Below the pieces are notes generated by a model. That model made no database searches. It saw nothing but the letters and a program-made list of their open reading frames with translations, and had not been told where the DNA came from. A program made the translations under genes and the position numbers. From contig NZ_JADOEQ010000002.1 in the NCBI RefSeq assembly GCF_016745255.1, positions 372,001-436,000 on the forward strand: a DNA stretch of 64,000 nt, given 5' to 3'. Below are positions 1 to 9,235 of this stretch, one piece after another; the stretch's first letter is position 1; each line of letters opens with the position of its first letter. The DNA comes from Enterococcus sp. BWR-S5 (GTDB taxonomy: Bacteria > Bacillota > Bacilli > Lactobacillales > Enterococcaceae).

Positions 1-15
1 TTGATTCAGTTTCAT
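1..15 (-). CDS. 5' end of gene downstream of the sigma factor (partial)
   Basis: Only the first five codons (MKLNQ) lie in the window. The ATG overlaps the TGA of the sigma-factor gene as ATGA, and a GAGGAGG ribosome site lies inside the last sigma codons. This coupling, and the usual gene order of ECF sigma factors, suggest an anti-sigma factor or another membrane regulator, but the sequence here cannot show it. Confidence 0.5.
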
Positions 16-524
16 TGCGCTCCCTCCTCAAGATATCCTTTTAGTTTCGTTCTCGCTTCGTGCAGCTTATACTTTGTTGTCCCTAAAGGCTCATTCAATA
101 CTGCACTGATTTCTTTCACTTTTCTACCATAAAAATAATGAAGAATCGTGACCTCTTGCAGATGCTGCGGTAACCTGCGTATCCCTTCGTAAATATCCAA
201 CTGTTCTTCACTTGATAAACCATGTTCGGGATCACAAACCTGTCCATCCATTTCCTCCATAAATGCTGTGTTCTTTTTTAAATGATCGAGAGACGTAAAA
301 ATCACGACTCGTACCGCCCACGTCGTAAAATATTCAGGAAATTGAAGTGTATTTATTTTATTCATAATTTTGATTACGGCATCCTGTACGACATCTAGCG
401 CATCGGCCTCGTTCTTTACATAAAGAAATGCGGTTTTGTATAATTGCTGGTAATGCTCTTTCAGAAGTACTTCTAACGCATCACGACTTCCCTCGATTGC
501 TTTTTCAACCAGTACGTTCTCCAT
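12..524 (-). CDS. ECF-type RNA polymerase sigma factor
   Basis: A 170-residue protein of the group 4 (extracytoplasmic function) sigma-70 family, which directs RNA polymerase to a small stress regulon. Region 2 lies at about residues 10-80 (HYQQLYKTAFLYVKNEADA, then DVVQDAVIKI). Region 4 at about 105-160 carries the helix-turn-helix (LPQHLQEVTILHYFYGRKVKEISAVLNEP, split here by general helix pattern). Length and domain order fit SigV/SigW-like factors of Firmicutes. It is translationally coupled to the next gene by an ATGA overlap. A promoter of ECF type lies just upstream, so it probably autoregulates. Which ECF subgroup it belongs to is not certain. Confidence 0.9.
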   Translation of the reverse strand: MENVLVEKAIEGSRDALEVLLKEHYQQLYKTAFLYVKNEADALDVVQDAVIKIMNKINTLQFPEYFTTWAVRVVIFTSLDHLKKNTAFMEEMDGQVCDPEHGLSSEEQLDIYEGIRRLPQHLQEVTILHYFYGRKVKEISAVLNEPLGTTKYKLHEARTKLKGYLEEGAQ

Positions 525-544
525 TTTTTCACCTTCTTTTCCTA

Positions 545-574
545 TTAGACGATTGAACCTTCAAAAAGGTTGGA
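545..574 (-). promoter_or_regulatory. Candidate ECF-sigma autoregulatory promoter
   Basis: On the minus strand TCCAACC (568-574) is followed by a 16-nt spacer and CGTCTAA (545-551). The AAC -35 core and CGTC -10 core with 16-nt spacing are the hallmark of ECF-dependent promoters. It reads directly into the sigma gene whose start is at 524. Confidence 0.6.
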
Positions 575-795
575 AACTTTTTTATTTTTCTATATTTTCT
601 GCTAAATCTTTCAATTACAAAAGAACGGCTCCTTTAGGTACTTCAGCTTACCCCATACTGCAACTTCTATGTACTTTCCAAATTTTCTCTCCCTACACTT
701 AATGGTGTATCAAAGTGATGCTCCTGACTTGTCTTCTTTTGTTTAATCCAACTTTAATTATACAGGACTCCGGGCATAAAGAAGGCTTCTTCCAA

Positions 796-832
796 ATAAA
801 AAAACAAGTCGATTTCTGTAACAATCGACTTG
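796..832 (-). terminator. Terminator of yebC
   Basis: Minus-strand stem ACAAGTCGATT / AATCGACTTGT (804-832) followed by a run of T. It ends transcription about 90 nt after the YebC stop codon. The rest of 575-918 holds no gene that I can see. Confidence 0.85.
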
Positions 833-918
833 TCCTCTTTTTCTCCCAACCAATTCTCAAATTCTACCAGCATCTGCTGCTTTCTATTTCCGACACTTGT
901 TTCCCTTCATCACTTCAC

Positions 919-1644
919 TCATAACTCAGCTGAAGTAAATACCTCCGAAACATCATCATCTTCTTCCAGCTTATCAATCAAGCTCTGCAACTTCTCACTT
1001 TGTTCCTCAGTAAGAGTCACAAGCGTTTGCGGGACCATCGTCAGCTCAGCTTGAGCGAATACATAGCCTTGCTCCTCCAGCTGTTCCTTTACCGCTGTGA
1101 AGTCTTCAGGAGCCGTATACAGTTCAAAGACTTCTTCTGACGTTTCCAAATCTTCTGCTCCCGCTTCCAATGCCTGTTCTAATAAGGTATCCTCATCAAC
1201 AGTAAGCCCAGCTCTCTCAATGACAAGATACCCTTTTCGATCGAACATATAGCTGACTGAGCCGCTTTCCCCTAACGAGCCGCCATTTCTATTAAATAGT
1301 GTGCGGACATTTGTCCCTGTGCGATTTCGATTATCTGTCAATGCATAAACCAGCACCGCCGAACCACCAGGACCATATCCTTCATAGGTGATTTCATCAT
1401 AGTGCTCATTATCCCCTGAACTACCCGCCTTCTTTATAGCACGATCGATATTGTCATTCGGCATGTTAGCCGCCTTTGCTTTATCAATAACCAGGCGCAG
1501 GGACGGATTCATCACCGGATCAATCCCACCGTTTTTTGCTGCCATGTAGATTTCTCTGGAAAGCTTTTGAAATATCTTTCCTCTTTTCGCATCCTGTGCA
1601 TTTTTTCTCCCCTGAATATTCTTCCACTTACTATGTCCTGCCAT
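919..1644 (-). CDS. yebC: YebC/PmpR-family protein
   Basis: A 241-residue cytoplasmic protein of the YebC/PmpR (TACO1) family. Members were annotated as transcriptional regulators; some act in translation of difficult proline-rich stretches. It opens with the family signature [25 protein letters not shown] and continues with the conserved YEGYGPGG and TDNRNRT segments. The reading frame extends 29 codons further upstream, but the start at 1644 has a good site (GAGGAGGAAGAGG) and gives the standard family length. It stands alone, with its own terminator downstream. Confidence 0.95.
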   Translation of the reverse strand: MAGHSKWKNIQGRKNAQDAKRGKIFQKLSREIYMAAKNGGIDPVMNPSLRLVIDKAKAANMPNDNIDRAIKKAGSSGDNEHYDEITYEGYGPGGSAVLVYALTDNRNRTGTNVRTLFNRNGGSLGESGSVSYMFDRKGYLVIERAGLTVDEDTLLEQALEAGAEDLETSEEVFELYTAPEDFTAVKEQLEEQGYVFAQAELTMVPQTLVTLTEEQSEKLQSLIDKLEEDDDVSEVFTSAEL

Positions 1645-1924
1645 AGCCTCTTCCTCCTCTACATACGTTCCTCTCAATAATCCGGCAAAAGATTTCATTA
1701 CACGAAACATGTCTGTTTTTTGTACAATCAAGCAAAGGACATAACTGCACAGCCCTTATAGAATGAATATAAAAGCCTACACAAGCCTTGTGAATCCTCA
1801 AGCCGCTTTTGTCCTTACTACTTGAGTATCAGTTTCTTCTTTTACAGGAGTCATCTATTCTATCATTGTACTATTCTTTCTTATAAGGGCAAAATTTTTC
1901 TCATAAACACCTATTAAATTATTT

Positions 1925-1957
1925 CAAAAAACAGACACCGAAAAAACGATATCTGTC
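1925..1957 (-). terminator. Terminator of the VanZ-like gene
   Basis: Minus-strand hairpin ACAGATATCG / CGGTGTCTGT followed by TTTTTTG, immediately after the VanZ-like stop codon. Confidence 0.8.
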
Positions 1958-1963
1958 CTAAAA

Positions 1964-2464
1964 TTATTTTTTTCTACTCTTCCAACCAATAATTATTAAG
2001 CAAAGAATGGCAGCTGTCAATGCGCCAATCGAATCTAAAGCGATGTCCTGAAACAAAGGGGAACGCCCTCCGGTAAACATCTGATGCAGCTCATCTAGTG
2101 CCGCATAGCCGGTAGCAGCTAACCAAGCAACCACTGCTGTCAACACCAATTGATTGATACGCGGCTTCAACCCAAGAATCCAGCTCCATGACAAAAGAAA
2201 ATAGGTACCAAAATGAGCACCTTTTCGAACGAAAAATTCAATAAAGCTAAAATATCCTCTGGCCTGTATACTGACTTCCTCAGAAGCATAGACAAAGGAA
2301 ACCCCACTTAATCGCTCTCTAAACGGTTCATCAGCCAACAGCCGTTGTAATAAGACCAGCTGCGACTGCTCTTCATATGTTTGCGAAGAACTGTAAAATA
2401 AAATCCCCATGATAATAAATGCTATAACTAAATATAAATTGCTATTTTTCAATAAACCTTTCAT
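1964..2464 (-). CDS. VanZ-like membrane protein
   Basis: A 166-residue membrane protein with an N-terminal transmembrane helix (residues 10-26) and further hydrophobic segments near 85-100, 107-125 and 140-160. The pattern FVRKGAHFGTYFLLSW followed by DELHQMFTGGRSPLFQD...SIGA is the VanZ-like domain. VanZ itself gives low-level teicoplanin resistance, but most chromosomal relatives have no defined role. It is a monocistronic unit divergent from the oligoendopeptidase gene. Confidence 0.9.
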   Translation of the reverse strand: MKGLLKNSNLYLVIAFIIMGILFYSSSQTYEEQSQLVLLQRLLADEPFRERLSGVSFVYASEEVSIQARGYFSFIEFFVRKGAHFGTYFLLSWSWILGLKPRINQLVLTAVVAWLAATGYAALDELHQMFTGGRSPLFQDIALDSIGALTAAILCLIIIGWKSRKK

Positions 2465-2567
2465 TTCATCACCCCATCTTATTAATATTAGCCTTTTTCG
2501 TTACAAGAAACAATGGGTTTTACGTTATAATAGATAAATAACTACAGAAAAGAAAGAAGGTTGTTTT

Positions 2568-4373
2568 ATGAGCTATTCCCTTACTTGGGACCTAGATAGT
2601 ATCTTTCCCGGAGGAAGCTCCTCTAAAGAGTTAAAAGCAAGAATGGACACGCTGAAGGAAGAAATCAGCAAGTATCAAACATGTCTTCGAAAGTGGGAGG
2701 TAGGCAACACTGACCAAAAAGAGCAGTTAAAGGAAATCATCACGTTACAAAGTGATATATACAATGGTCTCACTCAATGCAGCAGCTATATCAATGCCTT
2801 ACTGTCTGCAGATACGAGTGACAATACTGCCAAAGTGCTGCTCGGCTCTCTTAATGACTTGTTTCCCGGTATTCAGCTGGGAGATACCTTACTGAAAAAG
2901 AAATTGACAGAAATCAGCGACAGCGAATGGTCATTGTTTATTGAACAACATGCATTAGAAGAAATCGCTTTTCGATTAAGCGAACTGCGGACAGAAGGAC
3001 AACGGTTGCTTTCTGAAAAAGAAGAAGATATCATCAACACCCTTTCATTGAATGGACTAATTGCCTGGAGCAGCCACTATGATACAATCGTCTCCACAGT
3101 ATCCATTTCCCACACTGAAAAAGATGGAACAGTCGTTCAGCTATCTGCCGGTCAAGCCTTTAATCGCATGACCAGCGATCCTGATGCGGCAGTTCGGCAA
3201 GAATTGTTTGATAAATGGGAAGCTGTTTGGTGTGAAAAAGCCCCGTTGTTGGCAGACACATTAAATCACCTAGATGGTTTTCGTCTCAGTGATTATCAGC
3301 TGCATGGCATAGATGATTTCCTAAGCGAACCGTTGATTTATAATCGCATGAGTGAGAAAACATTACAAACAATGTGGCAGGTCATCACAGAAAACAAACA
3401 GCATTTTATCAATTACCTTACTCGAAAAGCACAATTATTCGGTAAAGAAAAGATGGATTGGCAGGATCAGGATGCCCCTATCATCTTAGGCGATTTAGAG
3501 GAAAAGACATTCTCGTTTGATGAGGCTGCAGCATTCATTCTTGAAAACTTCGAGAAGTTCAGTCCTAAAATGGAGACCTTCGCAAAGGAAGCCTTTCAAA
3601 AAAGCTGGATAGAGGCAGAGGATCGACTAGGAAAACGCCCTGGAGGTTACTGTACAGAGCTTCCCGAAACGCAGGAATCACGTATTTTCATGACCTTCGG
3701 CGGTTCAATTAATGAAGTAGCTACATTGGCTCACGAGCTGGGTCATGCCTTTCATAGTAGTGTTATGTGGGATTTACCAACACTGAATCGTGATTACGCA
3801 ATGAATGTTGCTGAAACAGCCAGCACATTCGCTGAGCTGATTGTTGCAGATGCTTCCTTGAAAACAGCAAAAACCAAAGAAGAAAAGATTAACCTGCTAG
3901 ATGCCAAACTACAAAATGCGAATGCTATGTTTATGAACATCCATGCTCGGTTTATTTTCGAGAAAAGCTATTATCAAGCAAGAAAAGAAGGCTTACTGAC
4001 GGAAGAACAGATTACTGAATTGATGCTTTCAGCACAAAAAGAAAGCTATCAGGAATCCCTCAATCAATACCACCCACATTTTTGGGCCAGCAAGCTTCAC
4101 TTCTTTATTGACGATATACCGTTCTATAATTTCCCGTACACCTTTGGCTATCTATTCAGCATGGGCATTTATGCAATTGCACAGCAAAGTAATGGAGACT
4201 TTGAAGATAAATATATCGATTTACTGCGAGACACAGCTTCTATGAGCTCCGAAGAGCTGGCTCAAAAACATTTGCAGGTTGATTTAACGAAGCCTGATTT
4301 CTGGCAGCACGCTGTTGACTTGGTTATCGCAGATATTAATGAGTTTCTGACACTCACTGAAGATTATCTATAA
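2568..4373 (+). CDS. M3-family oligoendopeptidase
   Basis: A 601-residue cytoplasmic zinc metallopeptidase of the M3B (PepF/oligoendopeptidase F) family, which cleaves short peptides. The catalytic HExxH is in LAHELGHAFHS at about residues 391-397, and a downstream NVAETASTFAE segment supplies the third zinc ligand. Length is normal for the family. The ATG is preceded by AGAAAGAAGG. The gene has its own terminator and is not in an operon with its neighbours. Confidence 0.95.
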   Translation: MSYSLTWDLDSIFPGGSSSKELKARMDTLKEEISKYQTCLRKWEVGNTDQKEQLKEIITLQSDIYNGLTQCSSYINALLSADTSDNTAKVLLGSLNDLFPGIQLGDTLLKKKLTEISDSEWSLFIEQHALEEIAFRLSELRTEGQRLLSEKEEDIINTLSLNGLIAWSSHYDTIVSTVSISHTEKDGTVVQLSAGQAFNRMTSDPDAAVRQELFDKWEAVWCEKAPLLADTLNHLDGFRLSDYQLHGIDDFLSEPLIYNRMSEKTLQTMWQVITENKQHFINYLTRKAQLFGKEKMDWQDQDAPIILGDLEEKTFSFDEAAAFILENFEKFSPKMETFAKEAFQKSWIEAEDRLGKRPGGYCTELPETQESRIFMTFGGSINEVATLAHELGHAFHSSVMWDLPTLNRDYAMNVAETASTFAELIVADASLKTAKTKEEKINLLDAKLQNANAMFMNIHARFIFEKSYYQARKEGLLTEEQITELMLSAQKESYQESLNQYHPHFWASKLHFFIDDIPFYNFPYTFGYLFSMGIYAIAQQSNGDFEDKYIDLLRDTASMSSEELAQKHLQVDLTKPDFWQHAVDLVIADINEFLTLTEDYL

Positions 4374-4387
4374 ACAACACAACAAAC

Positions 4388-4432
4388 GACAAAACGTTAG
4401 TAGTAAGAATAACGTTTTGTCGTTTCTTTTTG
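4388..4432 (+). terminator. Terminator of the oligoendopeptidase gene
   Basis: Stem GACAAAACGTTA / TAACGTTTTGTC with a 10-nt loop, followed by a T-rich tail. Confidence 0.9.
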
Positions 4433-4464
4433 ATTATGGAATAAACTGTATAATTAATTACAAC

Positions 4465-4496
4465 AAAAAAAGGTCTGGAAATCTCCAGACCTTTTT
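4465..4496 (-). terminator. Terminator of the NlpC/P60 hydrolase gene
   Basis: Minus-strand stem AAAGGTCTGGAGA / TTTCCAGACCTTT with a T-rich tail, just past the stop codon at 4513. Confidence 0.85.
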
Positions 4497-4512
4497 GATT
4501 AGTCAAATTAAA

Positions 4513-5823
4513 TTACATACGTACAGCGAAGCTTGGTGGGAATGAACCTACATCTCCGTAACATACGCCTTGGCTAGGGTTAGCTGCATGAATGAAGCCG
4601 CCGCCACCTGTAGCAATCGCTACGTGCCAAGAAGCACCTGGTGAACCCCAGAAGTATAAATCTCCTGCTTGCGCTTCCGATACAGAAATACGAGTTCCCG
4701 CACCTTCTTGTGCTACTGTATAGCCACCTACATTACGACCTTGAGAAGTCATATATGCATAATACACTAAACCTGAACAGTCAAAGCTGTTTGGACCTTT
4801 TGCTCCCCAAACATATGCTTTACCAACCTGTGCCGCTGCAACAGAAACTGCTGAGCCGCCAGTTGGATCTGGCGCCGGTGTTGGTTCCGGTGTCGGAGTC
4901 GGCGTAGGTGTTGGATTTGGTGTCGGCGTAGGTGTTGGTTCCGGCGTTGGCGTTGGTGCAGGTGTTTCGTTGCCGCCTGTATTGCCAGTATTACTTCCAT
5001 TACCGTTATTTGTATTGCTTGCGTCAGTACCTGTATCTTCTGCTGCTGATGCACCTGTATCTTCAGGAATAACAGCTGTTTCAGCTGCAATTGCTTGTTC
5101 TGCTGCTGCTTGAGCTGCCGCTTCTTGCTGAGCCACTAACGCTCTTTGAGCTTCTGCTTCTGCTTTTTGCTGAACCAATGAAGATTTTTGATCTTCAGCA
5201 GTCGCGCGTTCTGCTGCAAGCCCTGTTTGTAAGATTTCTAAATCAAGCTGCGCTTTGATGATGTCGCCCTTTTGAGCTTCCAAAGCTACTTGGTTTTCTT
5301 GAATTTGTTTTGATTTTTCGTCGTTTTCAGCTTTTTTAGCTTCAACGGCTTGTTGATCAGTTTTTTGTTGTTGAACTAAATCGTTGTTTGCGCCAATGAT
5401 TGTCGTCATTGCTTGCACACGACTGATTGCATCAGAAAAATTATCTGCTGATAAAATTGCATCCATATAGCTCAAATTACCATTTACTTGTACGTCACGT
5501 GCCTGACCTTGAATCGCATCTTCACGTTTTTCGATACGTTTTGTTAAATCAGCAATTTCAGTTTCAAGAGTTGCTGTTTGATCTCTTAACTCGGTTTGTT
5601 GTGTCTGTAGTTCATCTGATTGCACGGCAATTCCTGCAATTTCATTCTGTAAAGAAGCGATTTGTGTTTGTACAGTTGCTTCCTGTGATTTCAACCCACT
5701 GATTTTTTGGTCCTGTTGCTGGATGTTTGAATCTACATCATCCGCGAATACAATTGTAGAAGGTCCAACTGTTGAAAGTACTAACGAGCTTAACATCAGC
5801 ACTGGGATTACACTTTTCTTCAC
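4513..5823 (-). CDS. Secreted NlpC/P60 peptidoglycan hydrolase, SagA/SalA-like
   Basis: A 436-residue secreted wall hydrolase. A signal peptide ends near residue 27 (TIVFADD). Residues 30-250 form a coiled coil rich in Gln, Glu and Ala like that of PcsB/SagA. A low-complexity linker follows: Ser/Asn/Gly-rich and then Pro-Thr repeats (PTPTP, about residues 285-320). The NlpC/P60 domain is C-terminal, with the catalytic Cys in SFDCSGLVYYAYM and the His in SWHVAIATGGG. Enterococcal SagA is a D,L-endopeptidase on muropeptides. Start is GTG at 5823 with GGAGGAATGAATA in front. It lies beside a second coiled-coil hydrolase and the mre genes, consistent with a role in septal or side-wall remodelling. 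Confidence 0.93.
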   Translation of the reverse strand: MKKSVIPVLMLSSLVLSTVGPSTIVFADDVDSNIQQQDQKISGLKSQEATVQTQIASLQNEIAGIAVQSDELQTQQTELRDQTATLETEIADLTKRIEKREDAIQGQARDVQVNGNLSYMDAILSADNFSDAISRVQAMTTIIGANNDLVQQQKTDQQAVEAKKAENDEKSKQIQENQVALEAQKGDIIKAQLDLEILQTGLAAERATAEDQKSSLVQQKAEAEAQRALVAQQEAAAQAAAEQAIAAETAVIPEDTGASAAEDTGTDASNTNNGNGSNTGNTGGNETPAPTPTPEPTPTPTPNPTPTPTPTPEPTPAPDPTGGSAVSVAAAQVGKAYVWGAKGPNSFDCSGLVYYAYMTSQGRNVGGYTVAQEGAGTRISVSEAQAGDLYFWGSPGASWHVAIATGGGGFIHAANPSQGVCYGDVGSFPPSFAVRM

Positions 5824-6055
5824 TATTCATTCCTCCGACAAATTATTTAAAGTTAACTATAACAGTAAAAAATTCTTTTTTCAATTAATGACTTCATCAG
5901 TTTAACATACTCCTATGTCATACAGATAATAGAAATATTACAAAAATGTTTCAAATCAAAAAATAGAGAGAAAATGGTGCTACAACTAACTGAATTTTGA
6001 TTCTATATTTCAAAATTCAGAAAAATTCCTAAAGTTCCAACTCTATCTCCAAATT

Positions 6056-6092
6056 TAAAAAGCCCTGTAAGAAATGCTGTTCTTACAGGGCT
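6056..6092 (-). terminator. Terminator of the CHAP hydrolase gene
   Basis: Minus-strand stem AGCCCTGTAAGAA / TTCTTACAGGGCT followed by TTTTAAATTT. Confidence 0.85.
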
Positions 6093-6105
6093 TCGATTCA
6101 ACTAT

Positions 6106-7389
6106 TTAACCTGGAAAACGCCAGACAACCGCTCTGAAGTTCGCAGGTGGTGCAGGCATCCAGCCCTTTGTTGTTGACACATAGCCTGAGCCGCCAGGAT
6201 TATTTGCTTCCACAATGTGAAGTGTCCCGTTGCTCACGCCAACAATCAATACTGTATGAACGCCGCCAATCCAGCCTTCCGGAGTATAGATATTCTCGTA
6301 CTGAATAACATCTCCCGGTTTTATCTCAGATAAAGAAACTTGTTTGGCGCCGGAAGCTACATATCCGCTATGGGGACCGCCTACCGCAAAGTTAATCCCA
6401 CCGGCATTCAACCAGCGTCGGACAGAAACCAAGCACTCACCTTGTGCCCCCCAACCAGTCGGATAACTGTTGCCTACATCAGCCAAAGCTGCACTAATTG
6501 CTGCCTGCTTCGCTGCAGAGACTTCTCCCGCACTTTCCGGTATAGAAACATCAGTGCCATTACTTACTCCGCCAGATGGTGTATCCACAGCAGTTGTTGT
6601 GCCATCTTCTTCAATCACATTCACTTTGTTTGTCTGTGCTAAAATTTCCTGCGCAAGACGTTCCGCTTCTTCTTGCTTCTTCTTCTGCGCTGCTTGCTCA
6701 TCAGCTAATTTCTTTTCAGCTGCTTCTTTTTGTGAAATGTATTCAGATTTCTTGCTTTCCTCTGTTGCACGCTGTGCTTCTAAATCGTTTTTGGCAATCT
6801 CTTGCTCGATTTTCAGAGTATCCAAAGAATCCTGCTTTTCATTCAAGTCAGTTTCTGCCTGTTCCAATGCAGAAATCTGTCCTTCAACCACTTCAGTCTT
6901 CTCTTCGACCGTTGTCTTATCTTCTGTCTGCTGCTCCAGCAAATCGTTGTTCGCATTTACTAAAGTAGTCAGCCCCTGTACTTTTGTCAACGCATCAGAA
7001 ATAGACTCTGAATTCAATAGTACTTCCAGATAGTTCGTCCCATTTCCGCTGACCTGAACATCTCTTGCCTGCTTTTGCATTTGGACATCTCTTTTTTGGA
7101 TGCGAACGTTCAAATCGGAGATTTCGTTATAAAGAGCTTTAATTTCCTCTGTCAAAACATCCTTTGTCTCTGACAACTCTTCAATCTTTCTCGCAGTTGT
7201 TTCCAACTCTTCTTCGATTTTCGCCAAGGCAGCTTCTGCTTCTGCTTCCTTCGTTTTTAATTCATTGATTTTTTGATCCTGCTCTTTGATTTGTGTATCA
7301 TAGTCTGTTGCTTTTACAGCTGTCGGCAGGCTTATTGCCGTCAGTACCAATGAACAAACCATCAAAGTAGATAAAAGGTTCTTCTTCAC
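6106..7389 (-). CDS. Secreted coiled-coil protein with C-terminal CHAP domain (PcsB-like)
   Basis: A 427-residue secreted protein. The signal peptide runs to about residue 27 (AVKATDYD). Residues 30-250 form a long Glu/Lys/Ala-rich coiled coil that closely parallels the neighbouring NlpC/P60 protein. The C-terminal 130 residues form a CHAP amidase/endopeptidase domain (Cys in GAQGECLVSVRRWL, His in GGVHTVLIVG). In streptococcal PcsB the coiled coil is held by FtsEX, which activates the CHAP domain; that partner role is inferred here. Start is GTG at 7389 with GGAGGAATAG upstream. The gene has its own terminator. Confidence 0.9.
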   Translation of the reverse strand: MKKNLLSTLMVCSLVLTAISLPTAVKATDYDTQIKEQDQKINELKTKEAEAEAALAKIEEELETTARKIEELSETKDVLTEEIKALYNEISDLNVRIQKRDVQMQKQARDVQVSGNGTNYLEVLLNSESISDALTKVQGLTTLVNANNDLLEQQTEDKTTVEEKTEVVEGQISALEQAETDLNEKQDSLDTLKIEQEIAKNDLEAQRATEESKKSEYISQKEAAEKKLADEQAAQKKKQEEAERLAQEILAQTNKVNVIEEDGTTTAVDTPSGGVSNGTDVSIPESAGEVSAAKQAAISAALADVGNSYPTGWGAQGECLVSVRRWLNAGGINFAVGGPHSGYVASGAKQVSLSEIKPGDVIQYENIYTPEGWIGGVHTVLIVGVSNGTLHIVEANNPGGSGYVSTTKGWMPAPPANFRAVVWRFPG

Positions 7390-7576
7390 TAAACTATTCC
7401 TCCACGTTTATGCATAAGTGCGTATATATTTTCACGATTCGTTTAATTTCCTAATTTTACGACATTCAAATTGTAACACAGATTTATGTCATGTATATAA
7501 AGAGAATGTTACAGAACTATTTCATCGAGTCTTTTAAAATAACACGTCATATAAAAATAAATCCAATAAATATAAC

Positions 7577-7612
7577 AAAAAAAGAGATTACTTTGTAGAA
7601 AGCAGTCTCTTT
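7577..7612 (-). terminator. Terminator at the end of mreD
   Basis: Minus-strand hairpin AAAGAGACTGC...AGTAATCTCTTT followed by TTTTTTG. Its 5' arm overlaps the last mreD codons. Confidence 0.8.
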
Positions 7613-8097
7613 AACGGATAGAAAAATAACACAAAAATCAACATGTTAAACAATAGCGTCGGACCCAATACACGCGTGACAAAGATGATTGGTCCAACTT
7701 TTGATAAATGAAAAATGACCTGTAGTGCAACAGCTATCAGCTCATAACTAGTCACAAATATGACCATACCGAAAAAAGCAGTGGGTATATTCGTTTCTAC
7801 AATTCCCTGAAAAGTGTACATCAACATAACTGTACTAACCAGGGCAACCGTATAAATACCCAACACGCCTAAATAATAACTGTCACAAATCAAACCAATA
7901 ATCAAAGAGCTGATGATTACATAACGCTTAGATAGATTGGGTATCAGCAATAAATAGACTAAAAGTAGAAAATGAGCACTTGGATAATACGCATTATCCA
8001 ATAATGTTTCGGCTCCCATAGTCAGCTGCCCGTCAATCAGCAACAAAAGAAAGAGCAGGGCAGGCGCAAAGTATTTTACCTTTTCCTTTGGAATCAT
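7588..8097 (-). CDS. mreD: Rod shape-determining protein MreD
   Basis: A 169-residue integral membrane protein with five or six hydrophobic segments and no soluble domain, as expected for MreD. The identification rests on size, topology and its place directly after mreC, with an ATGA overlap (8094-8097). Together with MreC it guides peripheral peptidoglycan synthesis in ovoid cocci. No mreB is present, as usual in enterococci. Confidence 0.9.
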   Translation of the reverse strand: MIPKEKVKYFAPALLFLLLLIDGQLTMGAETLLDNAYYPSAHFLLLVYLLLIPNLSKRYVIISSLIIGLICDSYYLGVLGIYTVALVSTVMLMYTFQGIVETNIPTAFFGMVIFVTSYELIAVALQVIFHLSKVGPIIFVTRVLGPTLLFNMLIFVLFFYPLKRLLSTK

Positions 8098-8951
8098 TCA
8101 TTTCCCCCTGCCGATCTTTGAATAATTGTCACAACAGTAATCCCATACAAATCTGCATAGGGTTTCACATACACTTCACGATCCAAACCATACTGATCCG
8201 GTTCAACCTTTTCTACTGTTCCTATTGGTAGATTAGCCGGTGAGTTGCCGCCTAACCCCGATGTTTGAACAACGGAACCAACAGTAATCTCAGTATCTCC
8301 GGTAAGCTGTGTTGCCACCAACGCCTGTTCCTTATCATTAAATTCCTTCAGCAAACCATAGGAATCACCATTTTCAGAGCTGACACGCACTGGAAAATGA
8401 TTGGAATTTTGATTTTTTGATGTAAGCAGCTCGACTTTGGACGAAAGCGTATTGACCTCGATGACACGACCAATCAGACCTTTTTGCGACATGACTGCCA
8501 TATTCACTTCAATGCCGTCAGCACTGCCTTTATCAACAACCATAACGTCCTGCCAAGTATCCGGCGAACGACTAATTACATTCGCTGTCACCTTCTCATA
8601 GTTCGTTAAGGTCTCATTGAGTGCCAGTTCAGCTTTTAATGCATCAATTTCCTTCTGGTAGTTATCATTTTGGATGGCCAGTTCATTATAACTGTCAATT
8701 TTTGTTTTCAAACGTTGATTTTCATCGTATGTATTAAAGAGGTCTGTCAATGAAGCAAGACTTCCTGCCACAGCTTTTGCCGGAGCGGAAATCATTTTAT
8801 CTATAACGCTTACCCCATCATTCACAGCAGACTGAACAGGATTGTTCTTTCCGCCTGCCCGTTGCGCGGCAGTTACACTGATAACAATAACGACGATAAT
8901 TACTAATACTAAAGTAATGATTATATTTTTATTTGGGTTAAATTTTTTCAC
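8094..8951 (-). CDS. mreC: Cell shape-determining protein MreC
   Basis: A 285-residue bitopic membrane protein: one transmembrane helix at residues 10-30 (IIITLVLVIIVVIVISV), a coiled coil at about 68-110, then the beta-rich MreC domain (VISRSPDTWQDVMVVDKGSADGIEVNMAVM...GLIGRV). It scaffolds wall-synthesis enzymes outside the membrane. Start is GTG at 8951 behind GAGGTG. It is translationally coupled to mreD. Confidence 0.95.
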   Translation of the reverse strand: MKKFNPNKNIIITLVLVIIVVIVISVTAAQRAGGKNNPVQSAVNDGVSVIDKMISAPAKAVAGSLASLTDLFNTYDENQRLKTKIDSYNELAIQNDNYQKEIDALKAELALNETLTNYEKVTANVISRSPDTWQDVMVVDKGSADGIEVNMAVMSQKGLIGRVIEVNTLSSKVELLTSKNQNSNHFPVRVSSENGDSYGLLKEFNDKEQALVATQLTGDTEITVGSVVQTSGLGGNSPANLPIGTVEKVEPDQYGLDREVYVKPYADLYGITVVTIIQRSAGGNE

Positions 8952-9012
8952 TACGACACCTCAGATAGTCTTCAAACTGATAGCATTAATTTTACCACTA
9001 TTTCATTGCAAA

Positions 9013-9036
9013 CAAAAGAGCCGCGGGTGCTCTTTA
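9013..9036 (-). promoter_or_regulatory. Hairpin in the mreC upstream region
   Basis: AAAGAGC / GCTCTTT stem with a GC-rich loop (9017-9036) about 65 nt upstream of mreC, T-rich on both sides. It could be a weak terminator or a leader hairpin. No function can be assigned. Confidence 0.35.
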
Positions 9037-9162
9037 ACTTTTTTTATCATTTTTTACTCTATTAGTCTTACAAAAAATCTTATTACACAATCAATGTCTC
9101 TGACATCCCAATAAGAACAAAGGACGACCTACGCCAAATTCTTTTACAGAATTTATGAATAA

Positions 9163-9206
9163 GGAAAAACGAATAGGTTGTTTGCATTCACGCCCCATTC
9201 GTTTTT
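9163..9206 (-). terminator. Terminator of pnp
   Basis: Minus-strand stem GAAAAACGAAT / ATTCGTTTTTC with a T-rich tail, some 30 nt after the pnp stop codon. Confidence 0.8.
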
Positions 9207-9235
9207 CAGAAAATCATGTTCTATTTATCTATTGT

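Noticed and set aside
4860-4970. Possible minisatellite in the hydrolase gene
   Set aside because: The GGTGTTGG-type repeats encode the Pro-Thr linker normal for SagA-like proteins; copy number may vary but it is not a separate element.
4767-5090. Gln/His/Arg-rich ORF antisense-frame to the Pro-Thr linker of the NlpC/P60 protein
   Set aside because: It is a low-complexity shadow of the repetitive linker in another frame of the same strand, with no ribosome site.
6470-7033. Long Ser/Cys-rich ORF opposite the CHAP protein
   Set aside because: It mirrors the coiled-coil codons on the other strand; no ribosome site and implausible composition.
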